Shown: positions 35,288 to 45,260 of the stretch, one piece after another
How positions within the stretch are numbered: position 1 is the first letter of the stretch
How the letters are laid out: every line of letters starts with the position of its first letter
Source: Curtobacterium flaccumfaciens pv. betae
GTDB lineage: Bacteria; Actinomycetota; Actinomycetes; Actinomycetales; Microbacteriaceae
Assembly (NCBI RefSeq): GCF_026241855.1
Contig: NZ_JAPJDC010000001.1
Span: 1,426,001-1,490,000 of the forward strand
Reading direction: 5' to 3'
Length of the DNA stretch: 64,000 nucleotides
Position numbers and translations under genes: made by a program
Notes under the pieces: generated by a model
The model's database searches: none
Told to the model about the DNA's origin: nothing
Seen by the model: the letters and a program-made list of their open reading frames with translations, nothing else

Positions 35288-35422
35288 GTCATCTCCGGTG
35301 CTGTCGAACCGCATGATTCCGGGCCTTGGAGGTCGTCGCTGCCTGGTCCATTCCGGTCTGCGTGCCCCCAGTAGGGGTGTCGAGGGCTGAAATGGGAGCG
35401 GAATCCTGGGCTTGGGGAGGGG

Positions 35423-35459
35423 AGTGGAGTAAAGTGGGGCTCGCAACGGTCCGGTGGAG
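35423..35459 (+). promoter_or_regulatory. Candidate MraZ box before mraZ
   Basis: TGGAG at 35425, TGGGG at 35435 and TGGAG at 35455 lie on one 10-base register; the 35445 position is degenerate. MraZ in other bacteria binds TGGGN direct repeats with 5-base spacers and autoregulates. The box ends 18 bases before the mraZ GTG, so it could overlap the promoter. Confidence 0.6.
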
Positions 35460-35476
35460 CGGAGGGGAGGCCCGAC

Positions 35477-35908
35477 GTGCTGCTCGGTACTCATGCCCCG
35501 AAGCTCGACGAGAAGGGTCGCGTGATCCTCCCCGCCAAGTTCCGGGACGAACTGTCCGGCGGGCTCGTGATGACCCGCGGCCAGGAACGCTGCGTCGTGG
35601 TCTTCAGTGCCCGGACGTTCGAGGAACTCCACGAGCGCATCCGGACCGCCCCGATGACGTCGAAGCGCACCAGGGACTACATGCGTCTGTTCCTCTCGGG
35701 GGCCAGCGCCGAACAGCCCGACAAGCAGAACCGCGTGACGATCCCGCAGAACCTCCGCGAGTACGCGGGGCTCGAGCGGGACCTCACGGTCATCGGCAGC
35801 GGTGACCGTGCCGAGATCTGGTCCACCCCCGCGTGGGAGGCCTACTACGCCGAAGCCGAAGAGGCATTCGCCGACAACGACGAGGAGGTGATCCCGGGGA
35901 TCTTCTGA
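35477..35908 (+). CDS. mraZ: Transcriptional regulator MraZ
   Basis: A 143-residue protein with two AbrB-like SpoVT repeats: [20 protein letters not shown], and later [17 protein letters not shown]. It forms a ring-shaped oligomer that represses its own operon by binding TGGGN-type repeats, which are visible upstream. It is the first gene of the division and cell wall cluster. GTG start; GGAGGGGAGG lies upstream. Length is standard. Confidence 0.96.
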   Translation: MLLGTHAPKLDEKGRVILPAKFRDELSGGLVMTRGQERCVVVFSARTFEELHERIRTAPMTSKRTRDYMRLFLSGASAEQPDKQNRVTIPQNLREYAGLERDLTVIGSGDRAEIWSTPAWEAYYAEAEEAFADNDEEVIPGIF

Positions 35909-36014
35909 TCCGCGGATCGGGACTCCCAGCCGTGAAGCCCTGACGCCACTTCCCCGGTGTCAGGTCGCATGGATGGGGATCCGGACCCACGGCCCAGGAG
36001 ACGAGGGGCTGCAC

Positions 36015-36980
36015 ATGGCCGACAACGACAACGAGACGCCACGCTTCCCGCACACGCCGGTGATGCTCCAGCGCATCGTCGACCTGTTCACGCCGACGCT
36101 CGAGGGCCCGGGCAAGGTCGTCGTCGACGCCACGCTCGGCATGGGCGGCCACTCCGAGGGTCTGCTCGAGCGGTTCCCGGAGCTCACGCTCATCGGGCTC
36201 GACCGGGACACCGACGCACTCGGCATCGCGGGGGAGCGCCTGGCCCGCTTCGGTGACCGCGTCCGGCTCGTGCACACCGTGTACGACGGCATCGTCGACG
36301 CGATCGAGGGCGAGGGCTTCACGAAGGTCGACGGCGTGCTCTTCGACCTCGGCGTGAGCTCGCTGCAGCTCGACCGGGCCGAGCGCGGGTTCGCGTACAG
36401 CCAGGACGCCCCGCTCGACATGCGGATGGACCGGACCGAGGGGCAGACCGCCGCCGACGTCCTGGCCACCTACGACGAGGGCGAACTCCGCCGCATCTTC
36501 CAGCGCTACGGCGAGGAGAAGCTCGCCGGCCGCTACGCCCGAGCGATCGTCGAGCGGCGGGCGACGAAGCCGTTCGAGATGTCCGGCGACCTGGTCCAGG
36601 TGCTGCACGACGCGACCCCGGTCGCCATCCAGCGCCAGGGGCACCCGGCCAAGCGCGTCTTCCAGGCGCTCCGCATCGAGGTCAACGCCGAACTCAGCGT
36701 GCTCGAGCGGGCGATCCCGGCGGCGCTCGACGCCATCGCGGTCGGCGGTCGGATCGTCGTCGAGTCGTACCAGTCCCTCGAGGACCGCATCGTCAAGCGG
36801 GCACTGGTGGAGCGCACGAAGTCGAGCGCCCCCGCCGGCCTACCGGTGGAGCTGCCCGAGCACGCCCCCACCTTCTCCCTGATCGTCAAGGGCGCCGAGC
36901 TGGCCGACGAGGCCGAACGCGCCGCCAACCCCCGAGCAACCCCCGTGCGCCTGCGCGCGGCCGAGCGGATCCGGAACTGA
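36015..36980 (+). CDS. rsmH: 16S rRNA m4C1402 methyltransferase
   Basis: A 321-residue SAM-dependent methyltransferase (MraW) that modifies C1402 in the ribosomal decoding centre. [15 protein letters not shown] and [18 protein letters not shown] form the SAM site; [11 protein letters not shown] and [17 protein letters not shown] are family signatures; [17 protein letters not shown] is near the C terminus. ATG at 36015 was chosen on family length; an upstream ATG at 35973 is less likely. Confidence 0.96.
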   Translation: MADNDNETPRFPHTPVMLQRIVDLFTPTLEGPGKVVVDATLGMGGHSEGLLERFPELTLIGLDRDTDALGIAGERLARFGDRVRLVHTVYDGIVDAIEGEGFTKVDGVLFDLGVSSLQLDRAERGFAYSQDAPLDMRMDRTEGQTAADVLATYDEGELRRIFQRYGEEKLAGRYARAIVERRATKPFEMSGDLVQVLHDATPVAIQRQGHPAKRVFQALRIEVNAELSVLERAIPAALDAIAVGGRIVVESYQSLEDRIVKRALVERTKSSAPAGLPVELPEHAPTFSLIVKGAELADEAERAANPRATPVRLRAAERIRN

Positions 36981-36981
36981 C

Positions 36982-37668
36982 ATGAGCACGAACCTCGCAC
37001 TCGTCGACCCTGCGGTCGTCCCGTCGCGGGCCCCGCGCCCCGACCGTCAGCGCCGCCCCGAGCTGGTCGAGGTCACCCCGACCGCGGCCCAGCGCCGGGC
37101 ACGCCCCCGCATCGGGTACGCCGTGGTGGCCGTCGCCGCGCTCGGGATCCTGCTGCTGGCCCAGCTCGGCATCAGCATGGTGCTCAGCCAGGGCGCCTAC
37201 ACGCTCAACTCGCTGTCGACCGAGCAGACGAACCTGTCCCGCACGCAGCAGTCGCTGTCCGAGCAGCTCCGGGTCCTCGACTCGCCGCAGAACCTGGCCC
37301 GCAACGCCCAGTCGCTCGGCATGATCGCCAACTCGACGCCGGTGTACCTCGACCCGAAGACCGGTCGGGTGTACGGCACGCCGACCCCGGCGAAGCCCGA
37401 CGAGGCCACGGCGTCCACCGAGAACCAGGTGCCGAACTCACTGCTGAGCGACGTGCCGCTGGCCACGAAGCCGGGGGACACCTCCACCAGCAAGGAGACC
37501 GGCACGACGGGCACGTCGAGCACGAAGGACACGGCGGGCGCCACAGGATCCGCGGACGGCACCGCCACGTCTGAGAAGACGAGCGGCGCCAGCGCGTCGG
37601 ACCAGGGGACGGCGAAGTCGTCCGTAGAGTCCGACTCGAACCCGCTCCAGGCGCCCTCCACCCGGTGA
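36982..37668 (+). CDS. ftsL: FtsL-like divisome membrane protein
   Basis: A 228-residue bitopic protein: basic cytosolic part, membrane helix at about 46-70 (VVAVAALGILLLAQLGISMV), a heptad-type coiled coil (about 72-112), and a long Thr/Ser/Lys-rich C-terminal tail. Sequence is poorly conserved, but placement between rsmH and ftsI and topology mark it as FtsL (Rv2164c position). It would join FtsQ and FtsB-like partners to activate FtsW-FtsI. It starts one base after rsmH. Confidence 0.82.
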   Translation: MSTNLALVDPAVVPSRAPRPDRQRRPELVEVTPTAAQRRARPRIGYAVVAVAALGILLLAQLGISMVLSQGAYTLNSLSTEQTNLSRTQQSLSEQLRVLDSPQNLARNAQSLGMIANSTPVYLDPKTGRVYGTPTPAKPDEATASTENQVPNSLLSDVPLATKPGDTSTSKETGTTGTSSTKDTAGATGSADGTATSEKTSGASASDQGTAKSSVESDSNPLQAPSTR

Positions 37669-37717
37669 CCGGCGGGTCCGCCGCACCCTCAGCACCGCCC
37701 GGGAAGGACCGTACCGC

Positions 37718-39487
37718 GTGACGAAGACGATCCGCAACCGACGCCTGCGCTACAGCATCGTGATGCTCGCCGTGATCGCCCTCGTCGGGGCGTTCGTGGT
37801 GCGGCTCGTCGACATCCAGGTCGTCCAGGCGTCGGAGCTGAACAAGGCGTCGGCGCAGAAGCGCAGCATCCCCGTGACGATCTACGGCACGCGCGGGTCG
37901 ATCGTGGACCGCAACGGCACCGAACTCGCCGACAGCGTCACCCGGTACAACATCACGACCTCGCCGCGCCTGGTGAAGGGCTTCAAGGGCAAGCTCGGCG
38001 GCACCCGCATCAAGGACGTCAGTGTCGGCACCGCCCTGAGTGCGCTGGCGAAGGCGTCCGGCGGTGACGTCGCGACCATGCGGAAGAACATCGCCGCGAA
38101 CCCGAAGTCCGACTTCGCGTACCTGGTCAAGGGCCTGGACGTGCAGCACTACGAGGCCGTGCGCGCGCTCGGCATCCCCTGGCTGTACCCGGAGCCACAG
38201 GCGGCGCGGGTGTACCCGACGGGTGCGACGACGGGCAACCTCACCGGCTTCATGGGCACGGACGGCGCCCAGGCCGGCCTGGAGTACTCCTACAACCAGT
38301 GCCTGGCGGGCACGAACGGCTCCGAGACGTACGAGCGTGGCGAGGATGGCGTGCAGCTCCCGGGCAGCACCGTGACCACGAAGAAGGCCAAGGACGGCGG
38401 CACACTAGAAACGACCATCGACAGCGACCTGCAGTACATGGCGATGCAGACCATCGCGTCCGCCGCCAAGACCCTGCAGGCGGAGTCCGCGACGGCGACG
38501 GTCACGAGCGTCAAGACGGGTGAGCTGCTGGCGGTCGCCGACTACCCGACGGTGGACCCGAACGACGTCGACGCCACGACCGACAAGGGCGCCTTCGGTT
38601 CCCGCGCCCTGACCGCGTCGTACGAGCCGGGCTCCACGATCAAGGCCGCCATCGCCGCCGCGCTGCTCGACCAGGGCAAGTCGAGCCCCACCGACCAGGC
38701 CGTCGTGCCGTACTCGCGCACGTTCCCCTGGGGCGGCACGATCCACGACTCCGAGTTCCACGCCACCGAGAACCTCACGCTGACCGGCATCCTGCAGAAC
38801 TCGTCGAACGTCGGCATCACCGAGCTCGGCGCACGGCTGACATCGCAGCAGCGCTTCGACTACATGAAGAAGTTCGGGCTGTTCGAGCCGGAGACGGCCA
38901 TCGACTACCCGGGCCAGCCCTCGATGGACTACGGCACCACCCCGAACTGGGACCAGCAGACGAACATCAACTCGATGTTCGGCCAGGGCATCTCGACCAC
39001 GGCGGTGCAGGTCGCGAGCGTGTTCCAGACCATCGCGAACGATGGTGTCCGGATCCCGCTGCACTTCGTCAAGGGCTGCACCACGGCGGACGGCAAGACG
39101 ATCGACGCGCCCGACGTGCAGAAGCAGCGGGTCGTCTCCGCAGCCGCCGCCACGCAGGTCACCGGCATGCTGCAGAGCGTCGTCACGGGTGGCACGCTGG
39201 TGGGGATGAAGCCGATCTCCGGCTACAACATCGCCGCGAAGACGGGGACCGCCGAGGTGGCCGAGGGGTCGCAGGGCTACGGCGGTCAGCGCATCACGTC
39301 GGTGGCCGGAATGGCACCCGCCGAAGACCCCCAGTATGTTGTCACGGTGACGTTCACGAAGCCGCAGACCAACAAGTGGTCCAGCGGAGCGGCTCCGGCG
39401 TTCCGCACACTCATGTCCCAGGTGCTCGAGAAGTACCGAGTAGCCCCCTCCGCGTCCGAGGCGAAGCTCTACCCGTCCACGTGGTGA
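37718..39487 (+). CDS. ftsI: Septal peptidoglycan transpeptidase FtsI/PbpB
   Basis: A 589-residue class B penicillin-binding protein. A membrane helix (about 12-32) anchors it; the pedestal domain begins near GTRGSIVDRNGTELA. The transpeptidase has SYEPGSTIKAA (catalytic Ser and SxxK), QNSSNVG (SxN) and AAKTGTAEV (KTG). It crosslinks septal wall with FtsW. GTG start at 37718 after GGAAGGA. Gene order ftsL-ftsI-murE is standard. Confidence 0.96.
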   Translation: MTKTIRNRRLRYSIVMLAVIALVGAFVVRLVDIQVVQASELNKASAQKRSIPVTIYGTRGSIVDRNGTELADSVTRYNITTSPRLVKGFKGKLGGTRIKDVSVGTALSALAKASGGDVATMRKNIAANPKSDFAYLVKGLDVQHYEAVRALGIPWLYPEPQAARVYPTGATTGNLTGFMGTDGAQAGLEYSYNQCLAGTNGSETYERGEDGVQLPGSTVTTKKAKDGGTLETTIDSDLQYMAMQTIASAAKTLQAESATATVTSVKTGELLAVADYPTVDPNDVDATTDKGAFGSRALTASYEPGSTIKAAIAAALLDQGKSSPTDQAVVPYSRTFPWGGTIHDSEFHATENLTLTGILQNSSNVGITELGARLTSQQRFDYMKKFGLFEPETAIDYPGQPSMDYGTTPNWDQQTNINSMFGQGISTTAVQVASVFQTIANDGVRIPLHFVKGCTTADGKTIDAPDVQKQRVVSAAAATQVTGMLQSVVTGGTLVGMKPISGYNIAAKTGTAEVAEGSQGYGGQRITSVAGMAPAEDPQYVVTVTFTKPQTNKWSSGAAPAFRTLMSQVLEKYRVAPSASEAKLYPSTW

Positions 39488-39501
39488 GGAAGAAGGAACA
39501 C

Positions 39502-41148
39502 TTGTCCGCACGGATCCCCCCGGTCCTCCGACCCGAACACCCGACCCCGAGGGCCGTCTCCGAACTCGCCAACGCGTTCGGTCTGCGAGTCGTCGGCTCG
39601 GTCGACAGCATCGAGATCACCGGTGTCACCCTGAGCGCCACCGAGGTGCAGCCGGGTGACCTGTTCGTCGGCGTGCACGGTGCCAACCGGCACGGCGCAC
39701 AGTTCGCGACGGAGGCCGCCGAGCGCGGCGCCGTCGCCGTCCTGACCGACCAGGACGGCGTCGCACTGGTCGAGCCGTCCGGGCTGCCGGTGCTCGTCGT
39801 CGACGACCCCCGCGCCGCCCTCGGCGACGTCGCGGCGTGGGTCTACCGCACCCACCCCGACGAGGCCACCGACCTGCCGCAGCTGTTCGCCGTCACCGGC
39901 ACGAACGGCAAGACGAGCACGTCGTACATCCTCGAGGGCATCCTCAAGCAGCTCGGCCTGGTCACCGGCCTGAGCTCGACCGCGGAGCGCCACATCGGTT
40001 CGCTCAGCGTGACGAGCCGCCTGACCACGCCCGAGGCCAGCGAGATGCACGCGCTCCTCGCCCGCATGCGTGAGAGCGAGGTCCGTGCGGTCGCCGTCGA
40101 GGTCAGCGCGCAGGCCCTCAGCCGGCACCGCGTCGACGGCATCGTCTTCGACGTCGCAGCCTTCACGAACCTGTCGCACGACCACCTCGACGACTACGCC
40201 GACATGGAGGAGTACTACCAGGCGAAGCTCCCGCTGTTCCAGCCCGAGCACGCCCGTCGCGGCGTCGTCTCGCTGGACACCGACTGGGGCCACCGCGTGG
40301 TGCAGGACTCCCGCATCCCCGTGACCACGATCACGGTGCACCCCGACGTCGAGGCCGAGTGGCACGTCGACATCGTCGAGGCGCACGCCGCCTACACCGA
40401 GTTCCGCCTGACCGGCCCCGAGGGTCGCGAGCTGACGACCCGTGTGCCGCTGATCGGCTGGCACATGGCGGCGAACGCGGCACTCGCGATCGTGATGCTC
40501 GTCGAGGGCGGGTTCGAGCTCGGTGCCATCGCGCACGCGCTCGAGTCGGGCCACCGCCGCTACCCGGACGAGGACGACGCGAGCGAGCGCGACGGCGAGC
40601 CGCACCGCGTCTCCGCAATCGAGTGCTACCTGCCCGGCCGCACCGAGCGCGTCTCCGGCGAGCACGGCCCGAGCGTCTACGTCGACTTCGGCCACAGCGC
40701 CGACGCGTTCGAGAACACCCTCGCCGCGGTCCGGCAGTTCACCTCCGGCAAGGTCCTCATGCTGTTCGGCGCCGACGGCGACCGCGACACCACGAAGCGC
40801 GGCGACATGGCCCGCGTGGCCGCGGCCGGCAGCGACATCCTGGTCGTCACCGACCACCACCCGCGCTTCGAGGACGCCGCGTCGATCCGGAAGACCCTGG
40901 TCGACGCAGCACGTGCCGCCTACCCGGACCACGAGATCCACGAGGTCAGCCCGCCCGAGGCGGCGATCCGCACGGCGGTGAGCCTGGTCGGCGAGGGCGA
41001 CTCGATCCTCTGGGCCGGCCCGGGTCACCAGGACTACCGCGACATCCAGGGCGTCCGCACCCCCTACTCCGCCCGTGACGAGGCCCGCGCGGCCCTGCGC
41101 GAGGCCGGCTGGGAACCGAACTCCGGTCCGGCGGAGGACGTCCGATGA
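39502..41148 (+). CDS. murE: UDP-MurNAc-tripeptide synthetase MurE, divergent substrate motifs
   Basis: A 548-residue Mur ligase adding the third amino acid of the stem peptide. ATP loop TGTNGKTST and STAERHIG/LTTPEASEMH are normal. Three conserved sites differ from the meso-DAP type: DNPR becomes HHPR (in TDHHPRFED, residues 452-455), VDYAHTPD becomes VDFGHSAD, and GKGHE becomes GPGHQ. This suggests that it does not use DAP or Lys in the usual way, as expected for the B-type wall of Microbacteriaceae (for example L-homoserine or a diamino acid at position 3). TTG start at 39502 by spacing to AAGGA. Confidence 0.9.
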   Translation: MSARIPPVLRPEHPTPRAVSELANAFGLRVVGSVDSIEITGVTLSATEVQPGDLFVGVHGANRHGAQFATEAAERGAVAVLTDQDGVALVEPSGLPVLVVDDPRAALGDVAAWVYRTHPDEATDLPQLFAVTGTNGKTSTSYILEGILKQLGLVTGLSSTAERHIGSLSVTSRLTTPEASEMHALLARMRESEVRAVAVEVSAQALSRHRVDGIVFDVAAFTNLSHDHLDDYADMEEYYQAKLPLFQPEHARRGVVSLDTDWGHRVVQDSRIPVTTITVHPDVEAEWHVDIVEAHAAYTEFRLTGPEGRELTTRVPLIGWHMAANAALAIVMLVEGGFELGAIAHALESGHRRYPDEDDASERDGEPHRVSAIECYLPGRTERVSGEHGPSVYVDFGHSADAFENTLAAVRQFTSGKVLMLFGADGDRDTTKRGDMARVAAAGSDILVVTDHHPRFEDAASIRKTLVDAARAAYPDHEIHEVSPPEAAIRTAVSLVGEGDSILWAGPGHQDYRDIQGVRTPYSARDEARAALREAGWEPNSGPAEDVR

Positions 41149-42620
41149 TCGCCATGACCCTCGCCGAGATCGCCACCGCGGTCGGCGGCGAGCTGATCGG
41201 CGGCGCGCAGGCGACCGACGTCGCCGAGCCCGGCGACCTGGTCGTCGAGGGCTCGGTCGAGACCGACTCGCGCCTGGTCCGCCCCGGCAGTGTCTTCTTC
41301 GCCCTGCCCGGTGAGGTCACCGACGGCCGACGCTTCGTGGCTTCGGCCGTCGACGCCGGTGCCGCCCTGGTGATCACGCCCGAGCGCGTGGACACGACCG
41401 CGCCGCAGATCGTCGTCACCGACGGGTACGAGGCCCTCGCCGCGCTCGCGCACGAGGTCGTCACGCGCGTCCGGATGAGCACCGCGGACCGCGTCGACGC
41501 CGACGGTCGTCCGGCACCCCTGCGGGTCGTCGGCATCACCGGCTCGAACGGCAAGACGAGCACGAAGAACATGCTCCGCACGATCCTCGAGCAGCACGGC
41601 GCGACCGTCGCGCCCGAGGGCTCGTTCAACAACCACGTCGGCGCACCGATCTCGATGCTCCGCATCACCTACGACACTCGGTACCTGGTGGTCGAGATGG
41701 GCGCGAGCGGCGTCGGCCACATCGCCAAGCTCGTGTCGATCGCCGAGCCCGACCTCGGCGTCGTCCTCAAGGTGGGCCTCGCGCACGCCGGCGAGTTCGG
41801 CGGCATCGAGGCGACGCAGCGCGCGAAGTCCGAGATGGTCACCGACCTGCCCGAGACCGCCACGGCCCTGCTCAACGTCGACGACGACCGCGTCGCGTCG
41901 ATGCGCGACCTGACGGCCGCGCGCGTGGTCGGCTTCGGCACGTCGGCGGAGGCCGACTACCGCATCACCGGCATCGAGACGGACCGCAGCGGCACCCGCT
42001 TCACCCTCGACGCGCCTCCAGGACAGCCTGGAGGCCCGGATCACGTCGACGTGCGCCTCGCGATCCTGGGTGAGCACCACGCGATGAACGCGTCTGCCGC
42101 GCTCACGGTCGCCCACCTGTGGGGCGTCCCGCTCGCCGACGGCGCCGCGGCGCTCGCGTCGATGACGCGCGCCGAGCGCTGGCGCATGGAGCTGCTCCAG
42201 GGCGGCCCCGAGGGCGTCACCGTCATCAACGACGCGTACAACGCGTCGCCCGACTCCACCGCGGCAGCGCTGCGGACCCTGGCGCAGATCGTGCGCCCGG
42301 GGGAGCGGACCGTCGCCGTGCTCGGTGAGATGGCCGAGCTCGGTGAGTTCTCCGTCGAGGAGCACGACCGCATCGGTCGGCTCGTCGTCCGCCTCGGCAT
42401 CGGACAGCTCGTGGTCGTCGGCCGCGGCGCGATGCCCATCCACCAGGCCGCCACCCTCGAGGGATCGTGGGACGGCGAGTCCGTGTACATCGAGGACGTC
42501 GACGACGCCGTCCGTGCCATGCAGGAGATGCTCCGCCCCGGCGACGTCGTCCTCGTCAAGTCCTCGAAGTCTGCCGAACTGCGATTCCTCGGCGACCGCC
42601 TCGGAGGTGTCACCGAATGA
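41145..42620 (+). CDS. murF: UDP-MurNAc-pentapeptide synthetase MurF
   Basis: A 491-residue Mur ligase joining D-Ala-D-Ala to the tripeptide. Motifs: [15 protein letters not shown] (P-loop), [26 protein letters not shown], and [14 protein letters not shown] overlaps the murE stop (ATGA). At 42014-42047 the frame crosses a palindrome fragment that encodes [12 protein letters not shown], a surface loop; 22 of its bases equal the intergenic palindrome at 22984. The enzyme looks intact. Confidence 0.95.
   Translation: MIAMTLAEIATAVGGELIGGAQATDVAEPGDLVVEGSVETDSRLVRPGSVFFALPGEVTDGRRFVASAVDAGAALVITPERVDTTAPQIVVTDGYEALAALAHEVVTRVRMSTADRVDADGRPAPLRVVGITGSNGKTSTKNMLRTILEQHGATVAPEGSFNNHVGAPISMLRITYDTRYLVVEMGASGVGHIAKLVSIAEPDLGVVLKVGLAHAGEFGGIEATQRAKSEMVTDLPETATALLNVDDDRVASMRDLTAARVVGFGTSAEADYRITGIETDRSGTRFTLDAPPGQPGGPDHVDVRLAILGEHHAMNASAALTVAHLWGVPLADGAAALASMTRAERWRMELLQGGPEGVTVINDAYNASPDSTAAALRTLAQIVRPGERTVAVLGEMAELGEFSVEEHDRIGRLVVRLGIGQLVVVGRGAMPIHQAATLEGSWDGESVYIEDVDDAVRAMQEMLRPGDVVLVKSSKSAELRFLGDRLGGVTE
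42026..42047 (+). repeat. Palindrome fragment inside murF
   Basis: 22 bases beginning GCCTGGAGGCCCGGATCACG are identical to the left arm of the intergenic palindrome at 22984-23005. Immediately upstream GCCTCCAGG (42014-42022) can pair with CCTGGAGGC (42027-42035). It keeps the murF reading frame. Confidence 0.75.
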
Positions 42621-43720
42621 TCGCGCTCCTCGTCGCCGGCGCCACGTCGCTGGTGTTCACGTTGCTGCTCACCCCGTTCTTCATCAAGCTCTTCCACCGT
42701 CTCGGGTGGGGGCAGTTCATCCGTGACGACGGTCCGCAGTCCCACCACACCAAGCGCGGGACCGCCACCATGGGCGGCATCGTCCTGATCATCGGTGCGG
42801 TGATCGGGTACTTCGTCGGCCACCTGATCGGGCGTGACTCGATCACGCTGTCCGGCCTGCTCGTGCTGTTCCTGATGGTCGGGCTCGGGTTCGTCGGCTT
42901 CATCGACGACTTCCTCAAGGTGCGGCGTCAGCGGAGCCTCGGGCTCGGCGGCTGGGCCAAGATCCTCGGTCAGGTCATCGTCGGCGTCATCTTCGCCACG
43001 ATCGCCCTGGTCGTGCCGACGTCGAACGGCAAGCCGCCGGCATCGACGATGATCTCGGCGATCCGCGACGTGCCGTGGCTCGACTTCATGGCGCTCGGCA
43101 CCGTCATCGGCACCGTGCTGTTCCTCGCCTGGATCGTCCTGCTGACGGTGTCGACGTCGAACGGCGTGAACGTGGCCGACGGGCTCGACGGCCTGGCCAC
43201 CGGGTCGAGCATCCTGGCGATCGGCTCGTACGTCATCATCGGTTTCTGGCAGTCGAACCAGATCTGCGGCGGCGCCCGCCTCGACTCGAACACCGCACAC
43301 GCCTGCTACACCGTGTCGAACCCGCTCGACCTCGCCGTGGTCGCGGCCGCGGTCTGCGGTGGGCTCATCGGGTTCCTCTGGTACAACACCTCGCCGGCGC
43401 AGATCTTCCTCGGTGACACCGGTTCGCTCGGCCTCGGCGGCGCCCTGGCCGGCCTCGCGATCCTCAGCCGCACCGAGCTGCTGCTCATCCTCATCGGTGG
43501 CCTGTTCTTCATCGTCACCGGCTCCGTCATCCTGCAGCGGGCCTACTTCAAGATCACCCACGGCAAGCGCATCTTCCTGATGAGTCCGCTGCACCACCAC
43601 TTCGAACTGAAGGGGTGGGCCGAGGTGACCGTCGTCGTCCGCTTCTGGATCATCGCCGGGCTCTTCGTCGCGGCGGGGGTCGGACTCTTCTACCTCGAAT
43701 GGATCGCACGCGTTGGTTGA
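42617..43720 (+). CDS. mraY: Phospho-MurNAc-pentapeptide translocase
   Basis: A 367-residue integral membrane enzyme with about ten helices, forming lipid I on undecaprenyl phosphate. [23 protein letters not shown] (Asp pair), [12 protein letters not shown] and [14 protein letters not shown] are the catalytic and substrate-binding loops. ATG overlaps the murF stop (ATGA). Nothing is missing. Confidence 0.96.
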   Translation: MIALLVAGATSLVFTLLLTPFFIKLFHRLGWGQFIRDDGPQSHHTKRGTATMGGIVLIIGAVIGYFVGHLIGRDSITLSGLLVLFLMVGLGFVGFIDDFLKVRRQRSLGLGGWAKILGQVIVGVIFATIALVVPTSNGKPPASTMISAIRDVPWLDFMALGTVIGTVLFLAWIVLLTVSTSNGVNVADGLDGLATGSSILAIGSYVIIGFWQSNQICGGARLDSNTAHACYTVSNPLDLAVVAAAVCGGLIGFLWYNTSPAQIFLGDTGSLGLGGALAGLAILSRTELLLILIGGLFFIVTGSVILQRAYFKITHGKRIFLMSPLHHHFELKGWAEVTVVVRFWIIAGLFVAAGVGLFYLEWIARVG

Positions 43721-45260
43721 CCCGGTGTCCTCGCCGTCCCGCCTCCAGTCCCTCGACAGCTGGTACTCCGAGGGGTGGAAGGGGCTGAACGTCGCCGTCC
43801 TCGGCCTCGGAGCCACCGGGTTCTCGGTCGCCGACACACTCGTGGAGCTCGGCAGCGAGGTGACGGTCTACTCCTCCGACGCCCCCGCCGACAGCGTCGA
43901 GCTGCTCGACGTGATCGGTGCCCGGTTCCTGCAGACGCCGCTCGACACCGTGCCGGACGCGCTCGTGCAGCAGGCACCCGACGTCGTCATCGTGTCGCCG
44001 GGACTGCCCCCGCACAACGCCACCGTGCGGTGGTCGGTGACGAACAGCACCGTCTGGGGCGACATCGAGCTCGCCTGGCGCGTGCGCGACAAGGTCGTCC
44101 GCGGCCCGGTCGCCGCCCCCTGGATCACGATCACGGGCACGAACGGCAAGACCACGACGACACAGCTCACGACCGCGATGTACGAGGCCGGCGGCCTGCG
44201 TGCCGTCGCGTGCGGGAACATCGGCGTGCCGGTGCTCGACGTCGTCCGCGACCCGGCCGGCTACGACGTGCTCGTCGTCGAGCTCTCGAGCCACCAGCTG
44301 CACTACGCGGCGTCGTCCGGCGACGGTGCCGTGGTGCCGCTCGCGAGCGCCTGCCTGAACATCGCCGACGACCACCTGGAGTGGCACGGCTCCGCCGAGG
44401 CCTACCGCGCGGCGAAGGCCAAGGTCTACGAGCGCACCGTGATGGCGTGTGTCTACAACACCTCGGACGACGCCACCCGGCGGATGGTGCAGGAGGCCGA
44501 CGTGGTGGAGGGCTGCCGTGCGGTCGGCTTCACCCCCGGCGTCCCCGCTCCCGGCGACGTCGGCATCGTCGAGGACGTCCTGTGCGACCGGGCCTTCAAC
44601 GAGGACCGTCGCAACAGTGCGCTCGAGCTGTCGACCATCGCCGACCTCGAGGCCGCCGGGCTCGCCAGCCCGCACATGACCATGAACGTCCTGGCCGCCG
44701 CTGCACTGGCCCGTGCCGGCACCGTCCAGCCGAGCGCCATCCAGTCGGCCGTCCGGGCGTTCCGCGCCGACCACCACCGCACCGAGCTCGTGGCCCAGGC
44801 GGACGGCATCACCTGGGTCGACGACTCCAAGGCCACGAACCCGCACGCCGCCACCGCGTCGCTCGCGTCGTTCGACACCGTCGTGTGGATCGTCGGTGGC
44901 CTGTTCAAGGGCGTCGACGTCGACGGTCTGGTCGAGCGCTTCGGCCCCGGCGTCCGCGCCGTCGTGGTGATCGGCACCGACCGGACCCCGGTCCTCGAGG
45001 CATTCGCGCGACACGCGTCCACGGTCCCGGTGCTCCAGGTGGAGACGACGGACACTGATCAGGTCATGCGCGAGGCGGTCCGGCATGCCGCATCGGTCGC
45101 GAGGCCGGGCGACACCGTCCTCCTCGCCCCGGCGGCGGCGTCGTTCGACCAGTTCGGCTCCTACGCCGACCGGGGGCAGCGTTTCGCGGCCGCGGTCAAC
45201 GAGCACCTGGGAGGAGAAGTCGATGGCGACGACACCGACGGATCTTCCGAACAGCCGTAA
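43713..45260 (+). CDS. murD: UDP-MurNAc-L-alanine:D-glutamate ligase MurD
   Basis: A 515-residue ligase adding D-Glu. The N-terminal domain starts [34 protein letters not shown] binds [13 protein letters not shown] and [11 protein letters not shown] are family motifs. The TTG at 43713 overlaps mraY by 8 bases; a GTG at 43725 is an alternative. The 3' end overlaps the ftsW start by 38 bases, more than usual in this cluster. Confidence 0.94.
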   Translation: MVDPVSSPSRLQSLDSWYSEGWKGLNVAVLGLGATGFSVADTLVELGSEVTVYSSDAPADSVELLDVIGARFLQTPLDTVPDALVQQAPDVVIVSPGLPPHNATVRWSVTNSTVWGDIELAWRVRDKVVRGPVAAPWITITGTNGKTTTTQLTTAMYEAGGLRAVACGNIGVPVLDVVRDPAGYDVLVVELSSHQLHYAASSGDGAVVPLASACLNIADDHLEWHGSAEAYRAAKAKVYERTVMACVYNTSDDATRRMVQEADVVEGCRAVGFTPGVPAPGDVGIVEDVLCDRAFNEDRRNSALELSTIADLEAAGLASPHMTMNVLAAAALARAGTVQPSAIQSAVRAFRADHHRTELVAQADGITWVDDSKATNPHAATASLASFDTVVWIVGGLFKGVDVDGLVERFGPGVRAVVVIGTDRTPVLEAFARHASTVPVLQVETTDTDQVMREAVRHAASVARPGDTVLLAPAAASFDQFGSYADRGQRFAAAVNEHLGGEVDGDDTDGSSEQP

